A DNA stretch of 64,000 bases from Chryseobacterium sp. SSA4.19 (GTDB lineage: Bacteria > Bacteroidota > Bacteroidia > Flavobacteriales > Weeksellaceae): contig NZ_JAKVIP010000004.1 in the NCBI RefSeq assembly GCF_022601875.1, positions 98,338 to 162,337 on the forward strand. The letters run 5' to 3'. A program made the translations under genes and the position numbers. This document shows, piece by piece, positions 42,199 to 51,387 of this stretch (its first letter is position 1; each line of letters opens with the position of its first letter). The notes under the pieces are model-generated. The model was given only the letters and a program-made list of their open reading frames with translations. It searched no databases and was not told the origin of the DNA.

Positions 42199-43440
42199 TT
42201 ATCTCATCTTTAATGTTATCAGGCATACAATGGCCAGCATAACACCTATGATAATCATTCTGTTAACAATTTTGCTCTCATGAAATCCTTCCTTCTGATA
42301 ATGATGATGTAAAGGGGACATCTTGAACAGCCTGTTGTTCTGAGCATATTCCAGCCCGAATTTCCTTTTTCTGTATTTAAATACAATAACCTGAAGCATT
42401 ACAGAGACATTCTCTATCAGGAAGATCCCGCACAACACCGGAATCATTAATTCTTTTCTAAGGATAATTGCTAAAACAGCGATCACTCCTCCCAGCATTA
42501 AACTTCCTGTATCTCCCATAAATACCTGGGCAGGATAGGTATTGTACCAGAAAAACCCGATCACAGCCCCTACCATCGCGACAACAAAAATGGTAGTTTC
42601 TCCCATATTCGGGAGGAACATGATATTCAGGTAGTCCGCAAAAATAATATTTCCGGAAAGATAGGCGAATAAACCTAAGGTCAATAGAATTACCGTACTT
42701 GTCCCAGCTGCGAGGCCGTCAATACCATCCGTAATATTCGCTCCGTTTGATACTGCTGTCACGATAAAAATGACAATCGGGATAAATACTATCCAGGCCC
42801 ATTCATGAGCATCTTTATTATTCATCCAGAATAAAATTCCGCTGTAGTCAAACTCATTGTTTTTGGCAAAGGGAACTGTGGAAACCGTAATTTTCTCGGT
42901 AGGCATAAAATTTTGCTCCACATTATTTCTGTTAACTACCTTGGCGTCTGAATATTTTCTTTTTACGGTGATATCAGGATGAAAATACATAATAACGCCT
43001 ACAATAAGCCCTAAGCCGACCTGTCCTACAATTTTGAATTTTCCGCTTAATCCGTCTTTATTTTTCTTTATCTTTTTAAGATAGTCATCAAGGAAGCCGA
43101 TGGCCCCCATCCAAATCATTGAAACCAGTAAGAGGACAATATAAACATTGGTGATCTTAGTAAACAATAAAACAGGAATAAGAGTGGCTACGATAATGAT
43201 AAAACCTCCCATGGTAGGGGTTCCTTCTTTTTGCTTTTGCCCATCCAGCCCAAGATCCCGAACCATTTCACCCATTTGCTTTGTTCTCAGGAAACTGATG
43301 ATCCTTTTTCCGTAGGCAAGAGCAATAATAAGCGAGAAAAGTACAGCCATCCCGGCACGGAAAGAGATATATCTCAACAATCCCAATCCTGGAATATGAA
43401 TGCCGTGGGCGGTTAAGTATTCGTATAGATAGTATAACAT
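42199..43440 (-). CDS. mraY: Phospho-N-acetylmuramoyl-pentapeptide transferase
   Basis: 413 residues, about ten helices. Catalytic and binding motifs: [39 protein letters not shown] and [11 protein letters not shown]. Compared with E. coli MraY (360) there is an insertion of ~50 residues (about 140-200, [20 protein letters not shown]) in a periplasmic or cytoplasmic loop, as seen in Bacteroidota. Makes lipid I. Confidence 0.97.
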   Translation of the reverse strand: MLYYLYEYLTAHGIHIPGLGLLRYISFRAGMAVLFSLIIALAYGKRIISFLRTKQMGEMVRDLGLDGQKQKEGTPTMGGFIIIVATLIPVLLFTKITNVYIVLLLVSMIWMGAIGFLDDYLKKIKKNKDGLSGKFKIVGQVGLGLIVGVIMYFHPDITVKRKYSDAKVVNRNNVEQNFMPTEKITVSTVPFAKNNEFDYSGILFWMNNKDAHEWAWIVFIPIVIFIVTAVSNGANITDGIDGLAAGTSTVILLTLGLFAYLSGNIIFADYLNIMFLPNMGETTIFVVAMVGAVIGFFWYNTYPAQVFMGDTGSLMLGGVIAVLAIILRKELMIPVLCGIFLIENVSVMLQVIVFKYRKRKFGLEYAQNNRLFKMSPLHHHYQKEGFHESKIVNRMIIIGVMLAIVCLITLKMR

Positions 43441-43458
43441 TTTCTGTAATTTTGGTTC

Positions 43459-43824
43459 TTAAAGATTAGATAACTCAAGAAAAACGTATTTTCTATTATT
43501 ACAAACTGAATCTATTTTATTTCCTTTTTCATAACTCGGATACATCATTCCAACATCATTGTAAAGCTTCAAAATCTCTATTTTATATTTTTCTTCTCTA
43601 TTCTGCAGGTATTTTTCACACAAACAAACTGCAACTCTTTTCTTTGCATTCGATTTTGAAAAATCTAAAAATCCTGGTTGTGGATTTTCAACTTCATAAG
43701 ATTCTTCACAATCTATGATTTTATATTCTTTTTCAGAATCATTATTTAAAACATAAAACATTAATATGCTTAATCCTGTAATAAGTAGAATTATAAGAGA
43801 AATTTTTAATGCTTTTATTTTCAT
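43459..43824 (-). CDS. Hypothetical single-span protein inserted between murE and mraY
   Basis: 121 residues. An N-terminal membrane anchor or signal (about 7-26) is followed by a soluble ~95-residue domain with four cysteines (DCEE, CLCEK, SVCNN) and a Tyr/Glu/Lys-rich body. No family recognised. The DNA is visibly more AT-rich than the mur genes on both sides and this spot is normally tight in dcw clusters, suggesting later insertion. The stop is 18 bases before mraY and the start 6 bases after murE, so it is transcribed with them. Confidence 0.65.
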   Translation of the reverse strand: MKIKALKISLIILLITGLSILMFYVLNNDSEKEYKIIDCEESYEVENPQPGFLDFSKSNAKKRVAVCLCEKYLQNREEKYKIEILKLYNDVGMMYPSYEKGNKIDSVCNNRKYVFLELSNL

Positions 43825-43830
43825 TCTAAT

Positions 43831-45291
43831 TTATTTACTCATTAATTTCCAAAGCTCATTAATGACTTCTTTATCATCAAAATGATGTTTTACTCCATTG
43901 ATTTCCTGGTAATTTTCATGGCCTTTTCCGGCAACGAGGATGATATCTTTAGGCTCAGCAAATTTTATGGCCATTTTTATCGCTTCTCTTCTGTCTGGAA
44001 TTGAAGTGTATTTGCTGAAATGTTGCGGCTCAACACCGGCTTCAATTTCCTTTATGATCACAGCCGGATTTTCTGTCCTCGGATTATCTGAGGTGATAAT
44101 ACTCAGAGTCGATTTTTTGGTAGCAATATTTCCCATTTCCGGTCTTTTTGCATGATCCCTGTCGCCTCCGCAGCCGAAAACGGTAATTAATCTTTCGTTT
44201 TTGGTCCGGATGTCATTAATGCTGTCCAGGACATTTTCCAACGCATCAGGAGTGTGTGCATAATCTACGATAAAGAAAATCCCCCCGTCTGATTTGAAGG
44301 TTTCAAACCTTCCGGAAACTCTTTTTAGTGTACTGATCGCCTGAAGAACGATGCCCTGCTCAAAACCAAGTTCAGCAGCAATTCCAAATACCAACAATAA
44401 ATTATAAACATTGAATTTTCCTGTCAGGGTTGTCCAGAATTCTTTTCCGTTAAAGTTCAACAGCATGCCGTTAAAATCAGCTTCTAAAAGTTTTCCGTGG
44501 TAATCTGCCATTGTTTTTGATGCATAGGACTTTTTTACAGCCTTTGTATTCTGCAGCATAACATTACCATTCTTATCATCAATGTTGGTAAGGGCAACGG
44601 CATTTTCATCCAATCCGTCAAAAAACCTTTTCTTGGTTTTCAAATACTCGTCAAACGTTTTATGGTAATCCAGATGATCATGGGTGAGGTTTGTAAAACC
44701 AGCTATTTTGAAATGAAGGCCTTCAATCCTGTTCTGGGCGATTCCATGAGAGCTTACTTCCATGAAAGCAAAATCACAACCTTCTTCAACAGCCTGGGCT
44801 AAAATTTTATTTATGGTAATAACATCGGGTGTTGTGTGGGTTGCGGGAATTATTTTTTCTCCGATCCTGATTTCCACGGTGGACAATAAAACAGAATCAT
44901 ATCCTAAATTTTTAAAAACATCGAAAAGCAGGGTCGAAACCGATGTTTTCCCATTGGTTCCCGTAACTCCGATCAGGTTCAGTTTTTCTGAAGGGTTTCC
45001 ATAGAAATTGGAAGCCAGCTGACCTAACGTTTTTGAAGAATCTTTTACTTTAACATAGGTGACATTTTCATCCAGATTTTCCGGAAGCTCTTCACAAATA
45101 ATGGTTCCGGCCCCTTTTTCAACAGATGAGGTAATAAATGAGTGGCCATCTGCAGCCGTTCCTCTTATTGCTATGTAAAGAGAATTTTCAGTAACCTTTC
45201 TGCTGTCAAAAACCAATTCTGAAACCTCACGGGTATCGTTACCGTGAATTTCTACAACTGGAATTCTTTTTAATAAATCTGTTAATACCAT
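43831..45291 (-). CDS. murE: UDP-MurNAc-tripeptide synthetase, meso-diaminopimelate type
   Basis: 486 residues from ATG 45291 (MVLTDLLKRIPVVEIHG); an in-frame start 30 bases upstream is possible but adds Lys/His-rich residues. ATP loop VTGTNGKTSVSTLL, Lys-carbamate region FTNLTHDHLDYHKT, and the DNPR motif in TSDNPRTENP, which selects meso-diaminopimelate over lysine. So the wall is predicted to be of the m-DAP type. Follows ftsI in the cluster. Confidence 0.96.
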   Translation of the reverse strand: MVLTDLLKRIPVVEIHGNDTREVSELVFDSRKVTENSLYIAIRGTAADGHSFITSSVEKGAGTIICEELPENLDENVTYVKVKDSSKTLGQLASNFYGNPSEKLNLIGVTGTNGKTSVSTLLFDVFKNLGYDSVLLSTVEIRIGEKIIPATHTTPDVITINKILAQAVEEGCDFAFMEVSSHGIAQNRIEGLHFKIAGFTNLTHDHLDYHKTFDEYLKTKKRFFDGLDENAVALTNIDDKNGNVMLQNTKAVKKSYASKTMADYHGKLLEADFNGMLLNFNGKEFWTTLTGKFNVYNLLLVFGIAAELGFEQGIVLQAISTLKRVSGRFETFKSDGGIFFIVDYAHTPDALENVLDSINDIRTKNERLITVFGCGGDRDHAKRPEMGNIATKKSTLSIITSDNPRTENPAVIIKEIEAGVEPQHFSKYTSIPDRREAIKMAIKFAEPKDIILVAGKGHENYQEINGVKHHFDDKEVINELWKLMSK

Positions 45292-45362
45292 TTTATATGG
45301 ATGGGATTTTTCCCTTTTCAATTTTATTTTTTTGACAGGTTTCTATTCTGTCTTTATTCATT

Positions 45363-47354
45363 TTAATTTTGCAGAGATAAATAAATCCTCTGATTTTTGC
45401 TGATGGTGGTGCCTTCCAAGGGAAACTGTTCCGTAATTCTTCCTACTCCTTTAAAATCAACCCGGTAGCCTAAATTTTCCAACTGTGGAATAACATTTTT
45501 TCCAATTAATCCGACCACGCTTGGCATCTGCTTATTATTCACCGCTATCTTTACATTAGGCTCAACCATTTTGCTTAGGTTTACCTTTCTTTCAACGAGC
45601 ATTTCCTTTTCAATATTCTGAGGAGTTTTGAGGAATGTTTTTCCTGCAATCTCTTTGAATACAGGTGCAGAGACACTTCCTCCGTAGAACCCTTTTGCTG
45701 TATTAGGCTCACTGATCATGACATAGCAGGTATATTTCGGTTTATCGGCCGGATAAAAACCTGCGAATGAGGCGCGGTACTTCATAGGGCCCGGAAGCCA
45801 GTATTCAAACCTTGCGGTTCCTGTTTTTCCTGCCATTTTAAGGTTTGGGGTGAAGATGCTTTTCCCGGTTCCTTTTTCTACGGCTTTTGTCAGGGCACTG
45901 GTCATCATTTTTATGGCTTTTTCAGAAGCCATTTTATTGACCATCACTTCAGGCTTGGCGCTGTACGTCAGCTTTCCGTCCTTCATGATTTTGTCAATAA
46001 ATAGAGGTTTCAGCATTTTACCGCCATTAGCAACTCCGTTGTAAAAAGTGGTTAACTGTAATAGATTGATGTTGGATGAATATCCGTACGCAATTGATGC
46101 TAACGTTGCGGCATTCCATCGTTTATTTTCGGGTGTTACGATTTTTGGCTTTGTAATCCCCGGAAGCTCGATGTCCATTTTGTCGAATAATTTCCAGCGT
46201 TTCAGGTGGTCAAGGAAAATCTGAGGCTTTTCTGCGTAATATTTCGTAATCAGTTTCGCAGTGCCTACATTGCTGGATTTCGCCAGTACATCACTGATGT
46301 CATAAATTCCGTGACCGTGACCGTCAGAAATCCTTTGCTTGGCATAGACCCAGACACCGTTCCCTACATCTACCGTTGTATTTTCGTCAATAAAACCGTC
46401 ATCCATTGCAGCGAGTAGTGAAATGGTTTTAAAAGTGGAACCGGGTTCAATATTATCTTTTAAAGCATAGTTATAAGAATCAACAAACTCTCCTTCTTCA
46501 TTCTGCCTTAAATTTACCAGGGCGCGCACTTTACCGGTTGCCACCTCCATAACAATCACAGTTCCGTGCTTCGCTTCGAAATTGATCAGCTGTTTTTCCA
46601 GAGCTGAATGGGCAATGTCCTGTATTCTAAGGTCTAAGGTAGTGTAAACATCATCTCCGTCAATAGGTTCTTTTACTTTCCAGAAATCAATCGGCTTCCA
46701 CTGGGATGAATTGATTCTCTGCTCTAATCTTTTCCCGTCGGTCCCTCTCAAGTATTTTGAAAAAGCACCTTCAAGCCCCGAGCTGTATTCGCCGTTGTCC
46801 ATACCGATGGTTCCTGCTCCGATTTCCGAGGTAGCAAGTTCTCTTTTGTAATTCCGGTCTACGATGAAACCCCCTTTGTTTTTTCCTCTTTTGAAAATCG
46901 GGAATTTTCTGATCCTGTCATACTGGTCAAAGTCAAGGCCTTTTACAAGAGTGTAATATTGATTCTTCTTTTTTCTCTGCTCGTCAAATTTCTTTCTGAA
47001 TTCAGCTCTTGGCTTCCCGAACATATTGCTGAGAGAGTCTGTCAGTGCTCCGATATTGTTGGTGTAAACCGAATCCTTCATGGTTTTGAAATCAAGATAG
47101 ATGTCATAACGCATCACCGTAGTGGCGAGAATAGAGCCATCTGAAGCAAACAAATTTCCACGGGCCGCTTTCAAGGTCGCTTCCCGGTAATTTTTATTGA
47201 TGTAATCGTCTTTGATTTCCTGAACATTGGTATTCTGGAGGATAACGATCCTGGCCAGGAACATGACAAATACGCACAAAGCCACCACTGTAAAGAGGTA
47301 GCCCCATTTTAGCGTTTTCTTACGCTTGTTATCATATTCACTTTGCTTTTGCAT
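45363..47354 (-). CDS. ftsI: Septal transpeptidase FtsI (class B PBP) with PASTA domain
   Basis: 663 residues. Cytoplasmic N-terminus, one membrane helix (about 15-37), the class B dimerisation domain, then the transpeptidase with EPGSTFKTISLL (SxxK), SSNVGTAK (SxN) and AGKTGTARFE (KTG). A C-terminal PASTA domain (QMPSVVGLIGKNVIPQLENL to the end) is present, as in Gram-positive PBPs and Bacteroidota FtsI but not in E. coli. The start overlaps ftsL by 17 bases. Confidence 0.96.
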   Translation of the reverse strand: MQKQSEYDNKRKKTLKWGYLFTVVALCVFVMFLARIVILQNTNVQEIKDDYINKNYREATLKAARGNLFASDGSILATTVMRYDIYLDFKTMKDSVYTNNIGALTDSLSNMFGKPRAEFRKKFDEQRKKKNQYYTLVKGLDFDQYDRIRKFPIFKRGKNKGGFIVDRNYKRELATSEIGAGTIGMDNGEYSSGLEGAFSKYLRGTDGKRLEQRINSSQWKPIDFWKVKEPIDGDDVYTTLDLRIQDIAHSALEKQLINFEAKHGTVIVMEVATGKVRALVNLRQNEEGEFVDSYNYALKDNIEPGSTFKTISLLAAMDDGFIDENTTVDVGNGVWVYAKQRISDGHGHGIYDISDVLAKSSNVGTAKLITKYYAEKPQIFLDHLKRWKLFDKMDIELPGITKPKIVTPENKRWNAATLASIAYGYSSNINLLQLTTFYNGVANGGKMLKPLFIDKIMKDGKLTYSAKPEVMVNKMASEKAIKMMTSALTKAVEKGTGKSIFTPNLKMAGKTGTARFEYWLPGPMKYRASFAGFYPADKPKYTCYVMISEPNTAKGFYGGSVSAPVFKEIAGKTFLKTPQNIEKEMLVERKVNLSKMVEPNVKIAVNNKQMPSVVGLIGKNVIPQLENLGYRVDFKGVGRITEQFPLEGTTISKNQRIYLSLQN

Positions 47355-47703
47355 CGCTACTGTCCATTTTAATTAGCAGTTTATGAGGATGGTTTTCCAG
47401 GGTCATTAAAGAGTCCCGGGCCACCTCTTTTCCCAGTTGGGATTCCATTTTTACTTTGATCAGCTTACTCTGTGCGTAAGCATTTCTCGATTTATATTCT
47501 TCCGTTTCTTCTTTTAATGCGTTAACGATTTTTATTTTTTTATTAACCAGATGATTGCTGTAAATCATAGCCATCATCAGGACAAACAGTAATAAAAAGT
47601 ACCTGTAATGTATTTTGACCTCATCACGGTTCAGGAAATTCCCTTTTACAATATCTATAAAAGTTAGTTTCTTCTGAGGGCGGTATGTTGTTCTTTTGGC
47701 CAA
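47338..47703 (-). CDS. ftsL: FtsL-like cell division protein
   Basis: 121 residues from a TTG at 47703 giving (M)AKRTTYRPQKKLTFIDIV, which I judge the family-like N-terminus; another TTG at 47751 would add 16 residues. The layout is that of FtsL: basic cytoplasmic segment, one membrane helix (YFLLLFVLMMAMIYSNHLV), then a periplasmic coiled coil (KKIKIVNALKEETEEYKSRN). Sequence conservation of FtsL is low, so the call depends on topology and its place between rsmH and ftsI. FtsL helps activate FtsW-FtsI. Confidence 0.82.
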   Translation of the reverse strand: MAKRTTYRPQKKLTFIDIVKGNFLNRDEVKIHYRYFLLLFVLMMAMIYSNHLVNKKIKIVNALKEETEEYKSRNAYAQSKLIKVKMESQLGKEVARDSLMTLENHPHKLLIKMDSSDAKAK

Positions 47704-47773
47704 TTTATGTCTATTAGATAATGGATTAATGATAATTGAAAGTAAAACCAATTATCATTTATTATTAATCATT

Positions 47774-48667
47774 TTATATTTTTATTCCCGTTCTCATTTT
47801 TGCGCTTCTGGCTCTTGAGTTCTCCTCAATTTCCTTGTCATCAGGAATAATCGCCTTGCTTTTTACCAGCTCAAATGCTTTTTTATAATTCCCGTATATA
47901 TCTCTTTCCGGTTCGCCCTCAAACATTCCGTTTTTCAAAAATCTTTTGACAAGCCTGTCTTCAAGTGAATGGTAAGAAATCACTACCAGCCTTCCTTCCG
48001 GTTTTAAAATGTTATATGCCTGAACCAGCATTTCTTTCAAAACTTCAAGCTCCTGATTGACTTCAATTCTTATAGCCTGAAACAGTTGAGCATAAAATTT
48101 ATTAACCTTGTGAGGCGGAAGATAATTGAAGAGCTTTTTCAGATCTTCTGTGGTATTGATATTTTTTGTTTTTCTGTGGTAAACAATATCTCTTGCCAGT
48201 TTTCTTGCTTCTCTCAGTTCTCCGTAATAGTAAAAGATGTCAGCAAGCTGTTCTTCATCATAATCATTAATTACTCTTTTTGCATCCAGGCTCTGCATGA
48301 CATTCATTCTCATATCCAGAGGTGCATTGCTTCTTGTGGAAAAGCCTCTCTCTGCTTCGTCAAACTGGTGGGAAGATACCCCTAAGTCTGCCAGAATACC
48401 GTCTACCTGGGAAATGCCGTGCATCAGTAAAGAATTCTCCAGAAATCTGAAGTTCTGGTTGATCAATGTAAATCTCGGATCGTCAATTGTATTTGTAAGG
48501 GCATCCAGGTCCTGGTCAAAACTGAACAGTCTTCCTTTTTCTGAAAGCCTGCTTAAAATTTCCCTCGAGTGTCCGCCGCCGCCGAAGGTGCAGTCCACAT
48601 ATGTTCCGTCCGGATTCGTTACCAAATCATCAACACTCTGTCTTAGCAAAACGGGGTTATGGTACAT
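47774..48667 (-). CDS. rsmH: 16S rRNA (cytosine-1402-N4) methyltransferase
   Basis: 297 residues. MYHNPVLLRQSVDDL, the SAM loop DCTFGGGGHSREIL, DGILADLGVSSHQFDEAERG, the inserted helical domain with FAQLFQAIRIEVNQELE-like YAQLFQAIRIEVNQELE, and ISYHSLEDRLVKRFLK. RsmH (MraW) methylates C1402 of 16S rRNA. Second gene of the division cluster, 38 bases after mraZ. Confidence 0.97.
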   Translation of the reverse strand: MYHNPVLLRQSVDDLVTNPDGTYVDCTFGGGGHSREILSRLSEKGRLFSFDQDLDALTNTIDDPRFTLINQNFRFLENSLLMHGISQVDGILADLGVSSHQFDEAERGFSTRSNAPLDMRMNVMQSLDAKRVINDYDEEQLADIFYYYGELREARKLARDIVYHRKTKNINTTEDLKKLFNYLPPHKVNKFYAQLFQAIRIEVNQELEVLKEMLVQAYNILKPEGRLVVISYHSLEDRLVKRFLKNGMFEGEPERDIYGNYKKAFELVKSKAIIPDDKEIEENSRARSAKMRTGIKI

Positions 48668-48705
48668 GTTACGTTGTGTTTTTTCTTTATTTATATTCAG
48701 CGTTG

Positions 48706-49164
48706 CTATTCTTCATCAAATGAGCCCATAACTTCTTCAGCAAGGCCCGCAAAATCATCTTCATTGGTACTGATCACATTTTCATACGCTGCTTTATCCC
48801 AGATTTCAAACAATTCTCCTGCGCTGGTTATCACAATATCTTTCTGAAGATTTGCGAAATAGGTCAGATCCTTCGAAATCTGCAGTCTTCCTGCACTGTC
48901 CAGTTCTGCCGTTTTTACCCCTGCCGTAAACATTCTGATGAAATCAGCGTTTTTTTTAATGAATCTATTCAGCTTGTTTATCTTGCCCATCACCTTTTCC
49001 CATGCATGCATAGGGTACACCTCCAGGCAAGGCTGGAACACGGATCTTTTAACTACAAACGCCTTGTCATCGAAGTCTTCCATCTGTTTGATCAGAGAAG
49101 AAGGAACTTTTAAACGGCCTTTATCGTCAATTTTACACTCATATGTTCCAATGAAATTCTTCAT
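48706..49164 (-). CDS. mraZ: Division/cell-wall cluster regulator MraZ
   Basis: 152 residues from ATG 49164 (MKNFIGTYECKIDDKGRLK); the longer in-frame version would read through the promoter. Two AbrB/SpoVT-like half-domains are seen, DDKGRLKVPSSL and DSAGRLQISKDL, the MraZ hallmark. MraZ is a ring-shaped DNA-binding protein that represses its own operon through TGGGx direct repeats; exactly such repeats lie just upstream (49198-49223). First gene of the ~17-kb cluster. Confidence 0.96.
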   Translation of the reverse strand: MKNFIGTYECKIDDKGRLKVPSSLIKQMEDFDDKAFVVKRSVFQPCLEVYPMHAWEKVMGKINKLNRFIKKNADFIRMFTAGVKTAELDSAGRLQISKDLTYFANLQKDIVITSAGELFEIWDKAAYENVISTNEDDFAGLAEEVMGSFDEE

Positions 49165-49170
49165 TTGGAA

Positions 49171-49178
49171 CAAATTTA
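49171..49178 (-). promoter_or_regulatory. Promoter -7 box of the division cluster
   Basis: TAAATTTG on the minus strand, exact TAnnTTTG. Its last base is only 6 bases from the mraZ ATG, so the transcript would start within a few bases of the start codon. Confidence 0.6.
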
Positions 49179-49197
49179 TATAATAATTTCTAAAAGT

Positions 49198-49223
49198 TCC
49201 CACTTTTTCCCACTTTTTCCCTT
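49198..49223 (-). promoter_or_regulatory. MraZ-binding direct repeats (operator)
   Basis: Read on the minus strand: AAGGGA, GTGGGA, GTGGGA, each starting 10 bases after the last, with AAAAA-type spacers. E. coli MraZ binds TGGGN repeats separated by 5 bases, the same period. The array lies about 20-45 bases upstream of the -7 box, over the -33 region, as expected for autorepression. Confidence 0.75.
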
Positions 49224-49406
49224 AATGTTAATAAGTTTTATTAAAAGTTTAATTTCAATAGGGTAATAAATTGACCAATTGATTGTTAGAGGTGCTATTA
49301 TTCAGCCCATAATAAATAAGTTTAGAAAAAAAACAGGAAAAAAGAGTTTGGTATGTTATTTTTATTTTAAATTAGGATTATCAAAATATTTTTGAGGTTT
49401 AATTTG

Positions 49407-49414
49407 TATTTTTG
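49407..49414 (+). promoter_or_regulatory. Promoter -7 box of the alpha/beta hydrolase gene
   Basis: TATTTTTG, exact consensus, 22 bases before ATG 49437. Confidence 0.5.
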
Positions 49415-49436
49415 CAAGGCTTTATTAAGGCATTAT

Positions 49437-50198
49437 ATGATATTTAGTACGAAAAAAGAGAAGAAATATACCTTTATTGAGGCGGGAGAAGGACATCCAT
49501 TGGTGCTGCTGCATGGTTTAATGGGTGGCTTGAGTAATTTCGACAAGATGGTGGATTTTTTTTCAAGCAGAGGATTCAAAGTATATGTTCCCCAGCTTCC
49601 AATCTACGATTTGCCGGTACTCAATACAAATTTAACAACGATTGCCAAATATATTATTAAGTTTTTGGAAAGCCACATTGAGGGTCCTGCTACCATAGTA
49701 GGTAATTCAATGGGAGGCCATGTGGGACTTATTTTAACCCTGGCAAGACCGGACCTTGTTAAGAATCTTGTCCTTACAGGAAGCTCCGGGCTGTATGAAA
49801 GAACTTTTGGTGACAGTTTTCCCCGAAAGAATGACCGTTCTTACATCAGGAAAAAAACAGAAGATGTTTTTTATGATCCTGCAGTGGCTACTGAAGATCT
49901 TGTGGATGAAGTGTTCAGTGTGGTCAATGACAGAATGAAGGGGATAAAAACCGTCATGCTGGCGAGAAGTGCTATTAAACATAACATGTTGCATGATCTG
50001 CCTAAAATTCTGACTCCAACCTGTCTGATATGGGGTAAGCAGGATAATGTGACACCTCCTGAAGTCGCGGAAGATATGCATAAATTCATTCCGAACTCTG
50101 AACTGTTCTGGATTGATAAATGCGGGCATGCGGCGATGATGGAAAAGCCGGACGAATTCAATGAGATTCTGTACAGCTGGCTCAAGGATAAAGTTTAA
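49437..50198 (+). CDS. Alpha/beta-fold hydrolase
   Basis: 253 residues from ATG 49437 (MIFSTKKEKKYTFIEAGEG); upstream in-frame codons cover the promoter. Oxyanion loop LLHGLMGGLSNF, nucleophile elbow VGNSMGGHVGL (Ser), acid loop WGKQDNVTPPE (Asp) and DKCGHAAMMEKP (His) give a complete catalytic triad. No signal peptide. Related enzymes are esterases or C-C bond hydrolases; the substrate is unknown. Separated from engB by a hairpin terminator. Confidence 0.9.
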   Translation: MIFSTKKEKKYTFIEAGEGHPLVLLHGLMGGLSNFDKMVDFFSSRGFKVYVPQLPIYDLPVLNTNLTTIAKYIIKFLESHIEGPATIVGNSMGGHVGLILTLARPDLVKNLVLTGSSGLYERTFGDSFPRKNDRSYIRKKTEDVFYDPAVATEDLVDEVFSVVNDRMKGIKTVMLARSAIKHNMLHDLPKILTPTCLIWGKQDNVTPPEVAEDMHKFIPNSELFWIDKCGHAAMMEKPDEFNEILYSWLKDKV

Positions 50199-50214
50199 AT
50201 AAATTAATATACAT

Positions 50215-50245
50215 AACCATTAAGAGTTTCTTAATGGTTTATTTT
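50215..50245 (+). terminator. Terminator after the hydrolase gene
   Basis: 10-bp perfect stem AACCATTAAG/CTTAATGGTT with AGTTT loop, followed by TATTTTT. It lies just before engB and may act partly as an attenuator. Confidence 0.7.
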
Positions 50246-50265
50246 TCTAAAAATATTTCAAAAAA

Positions 50266-50889
50266 ATGATCATCAAAACAGCAACGTTTGTCAAAAGCAG
50301 CGGAAAATGGCAGGAATGTCCCGAACCGACCCTTCCCGAATATGCTTTTATCGGAAGATCTAATGTTGGGAAATCTTCATTAATCAACGCTATTATGAAT
50401 CATAAGGACCTGGCCAAAACGTCAGGAACTCCCGGGAAAACACAGCTTATCAATCATTTTTTAGTCAATGAAAACTGGTACCTCACCGATTTGCCGGGAT
50501 ACGGATATGCCAAGGTTTCCAAATCCATCAGAAGAGATTTTGAGAAGCTGATCACCAATTATATCCTTAACCGGAAAAACCTGGTGAACCTATTCGTTCT
50601 TGTTGATTCAAGACATAAGCCTCAAACAATTGATCTGGAATTTATCCAGTGGTGCGGGGAAAGCGGAGTGCCGTTTTCCATTGTATTCACCAAAGCAGAT
50701 AAACTGAAGCCTAATGTTGTCATCACCAATGTAGAAGACTATAAAAAAGAACTGCACAAGACCTGGGAAGACCTTCCGGAATTATATGTCACTTCTGCTG
50801 AAAAGAAAACCGGTGGGGAAGAAATCCTGAATTTTATTCAGAGAACAAACGAATTTTTAATCAATAACAGTGTAAGTTTCGATGAATAA
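50266..50889 (+). CDS. engB: Ribosome biogenesis GTPase EngB (YihA/YsxC)
   Basis: 207 residues. G1 GRSNVGKSSLINAIM, G2 TSGTPGKTQLINHF, G3 DLPGYGYAKVSK, G4 TKADKL and G5 TSAEKKTGGEE are all present. EngB acts in large-subunit maturation. The downstream acetyltransferase gene begins inside its last codons (8-base overlap). Confidence 0.96.
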   Translation: MIIKTATFVKSSGKWQECPEPTLPEYAFIGRSNVGKSSLINAIMNHKDLAKTSGTPGKTQLINHFLVNENWYLTDLPGYGYAKVSKSIRRDFEKLITNYILNRKNLVNLFVLVDSRHKPQTIDLEFIQWCGESGVPFSIVFTKADKLKPNVVITNVEDYKKELHKTWEDLPELYVTSAEKKTGGEEILNFIQRTNEFLINNSVSFDE

Positions 50890-51331
50890 GATTGTTTGGA
50901 AGATTAAATCTTTTGATGAATTTACCGTTCCTGAATTATATGCAGTTTTAAAAGCCAGAATAGATGTTTTCGTGATCGAGCAGAACTGTCCTTATCCGGA
51001 TCTCGACAACTATGACCAGCAGGCTATTCATCTCTGGGCAGAAGAGGATGGGGAAGTAATGGCATACTGCCGGATTTTTGATAAAGGAATCAAATACGCT
51101 GATGCTTCTATAGGAAGGGTACTAACCACGGAGAAAGCCCGGGGAAAAAGCCTTGGAAAACTTTTGATACAATATGCGGTAGAAACCATTGAAAACCGGT
51201 TCCATACTTCTGAAATCAGGATTTCCGCACAGGATTATTTATTGAAGTTTTACGGAGGTTTCGGATTTGAAGATACCGGAAAGAAATACCTCGAAGATGA
51301 CATTCCTCACACGGAAATGTTCAGAAAATAA
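50882..51331 (+). CDS. ElaA-like GNAT acetyltransferase
   Basis: 149 residues. The ElaA pattern is seen in LYAVLKARIDVFVIEQNCPY (first helix), DLDNYDQQAIHLWA, then ASIGRVLTTEKARGKSLGKLL, which includes the acetyl-CoA pyrophosphate loop, and AQDYLLKFYGGFGF. An acetyltransferase of unknown substrate. Translationally coupled to engB. Followed by a bidirectional terminator. Confidence 0.9.
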   Translation: MNKIVWKIKSFDEFTVPELYAVLKARIDVFVIEQNCPYPDLDNYDQQAIHLWAEEDGEVMAYCRIFDKGIKYADASIGRVLTTEKARGKSLGKLLIQYAVETIENRFHTSEIRISAQDYLLKFYGGFGFEDTGKKYLEDDIPHTEMFRK

Positions 51332-51333
51332 AG

Positions 51334-51364
51334 AAAAGCGAAGATATTCATTCTTCGCTTTTTT
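51334..51364. terminator. Bidirectional terminator between convergent operons
   Basis: 11-bp perfect stem AAAAGCGAAGA/TCTTCGCTTTT with a 7-base loop and T-run. It ends the engB unit from the left and the eight-gene minus-strand operon from the right. Confidence 0.88.
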
Positions 51365-51387
51365 GATGGTTATATAGAAATGTGTTT

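Noticed and set aside
36742..49164. Search for murF and ddl within the division cluster
   Set aside because: Neither is present. Their absence from the cluster is usual in flavobacteria and they are expected elsewhere, so it was not scored as a finding.
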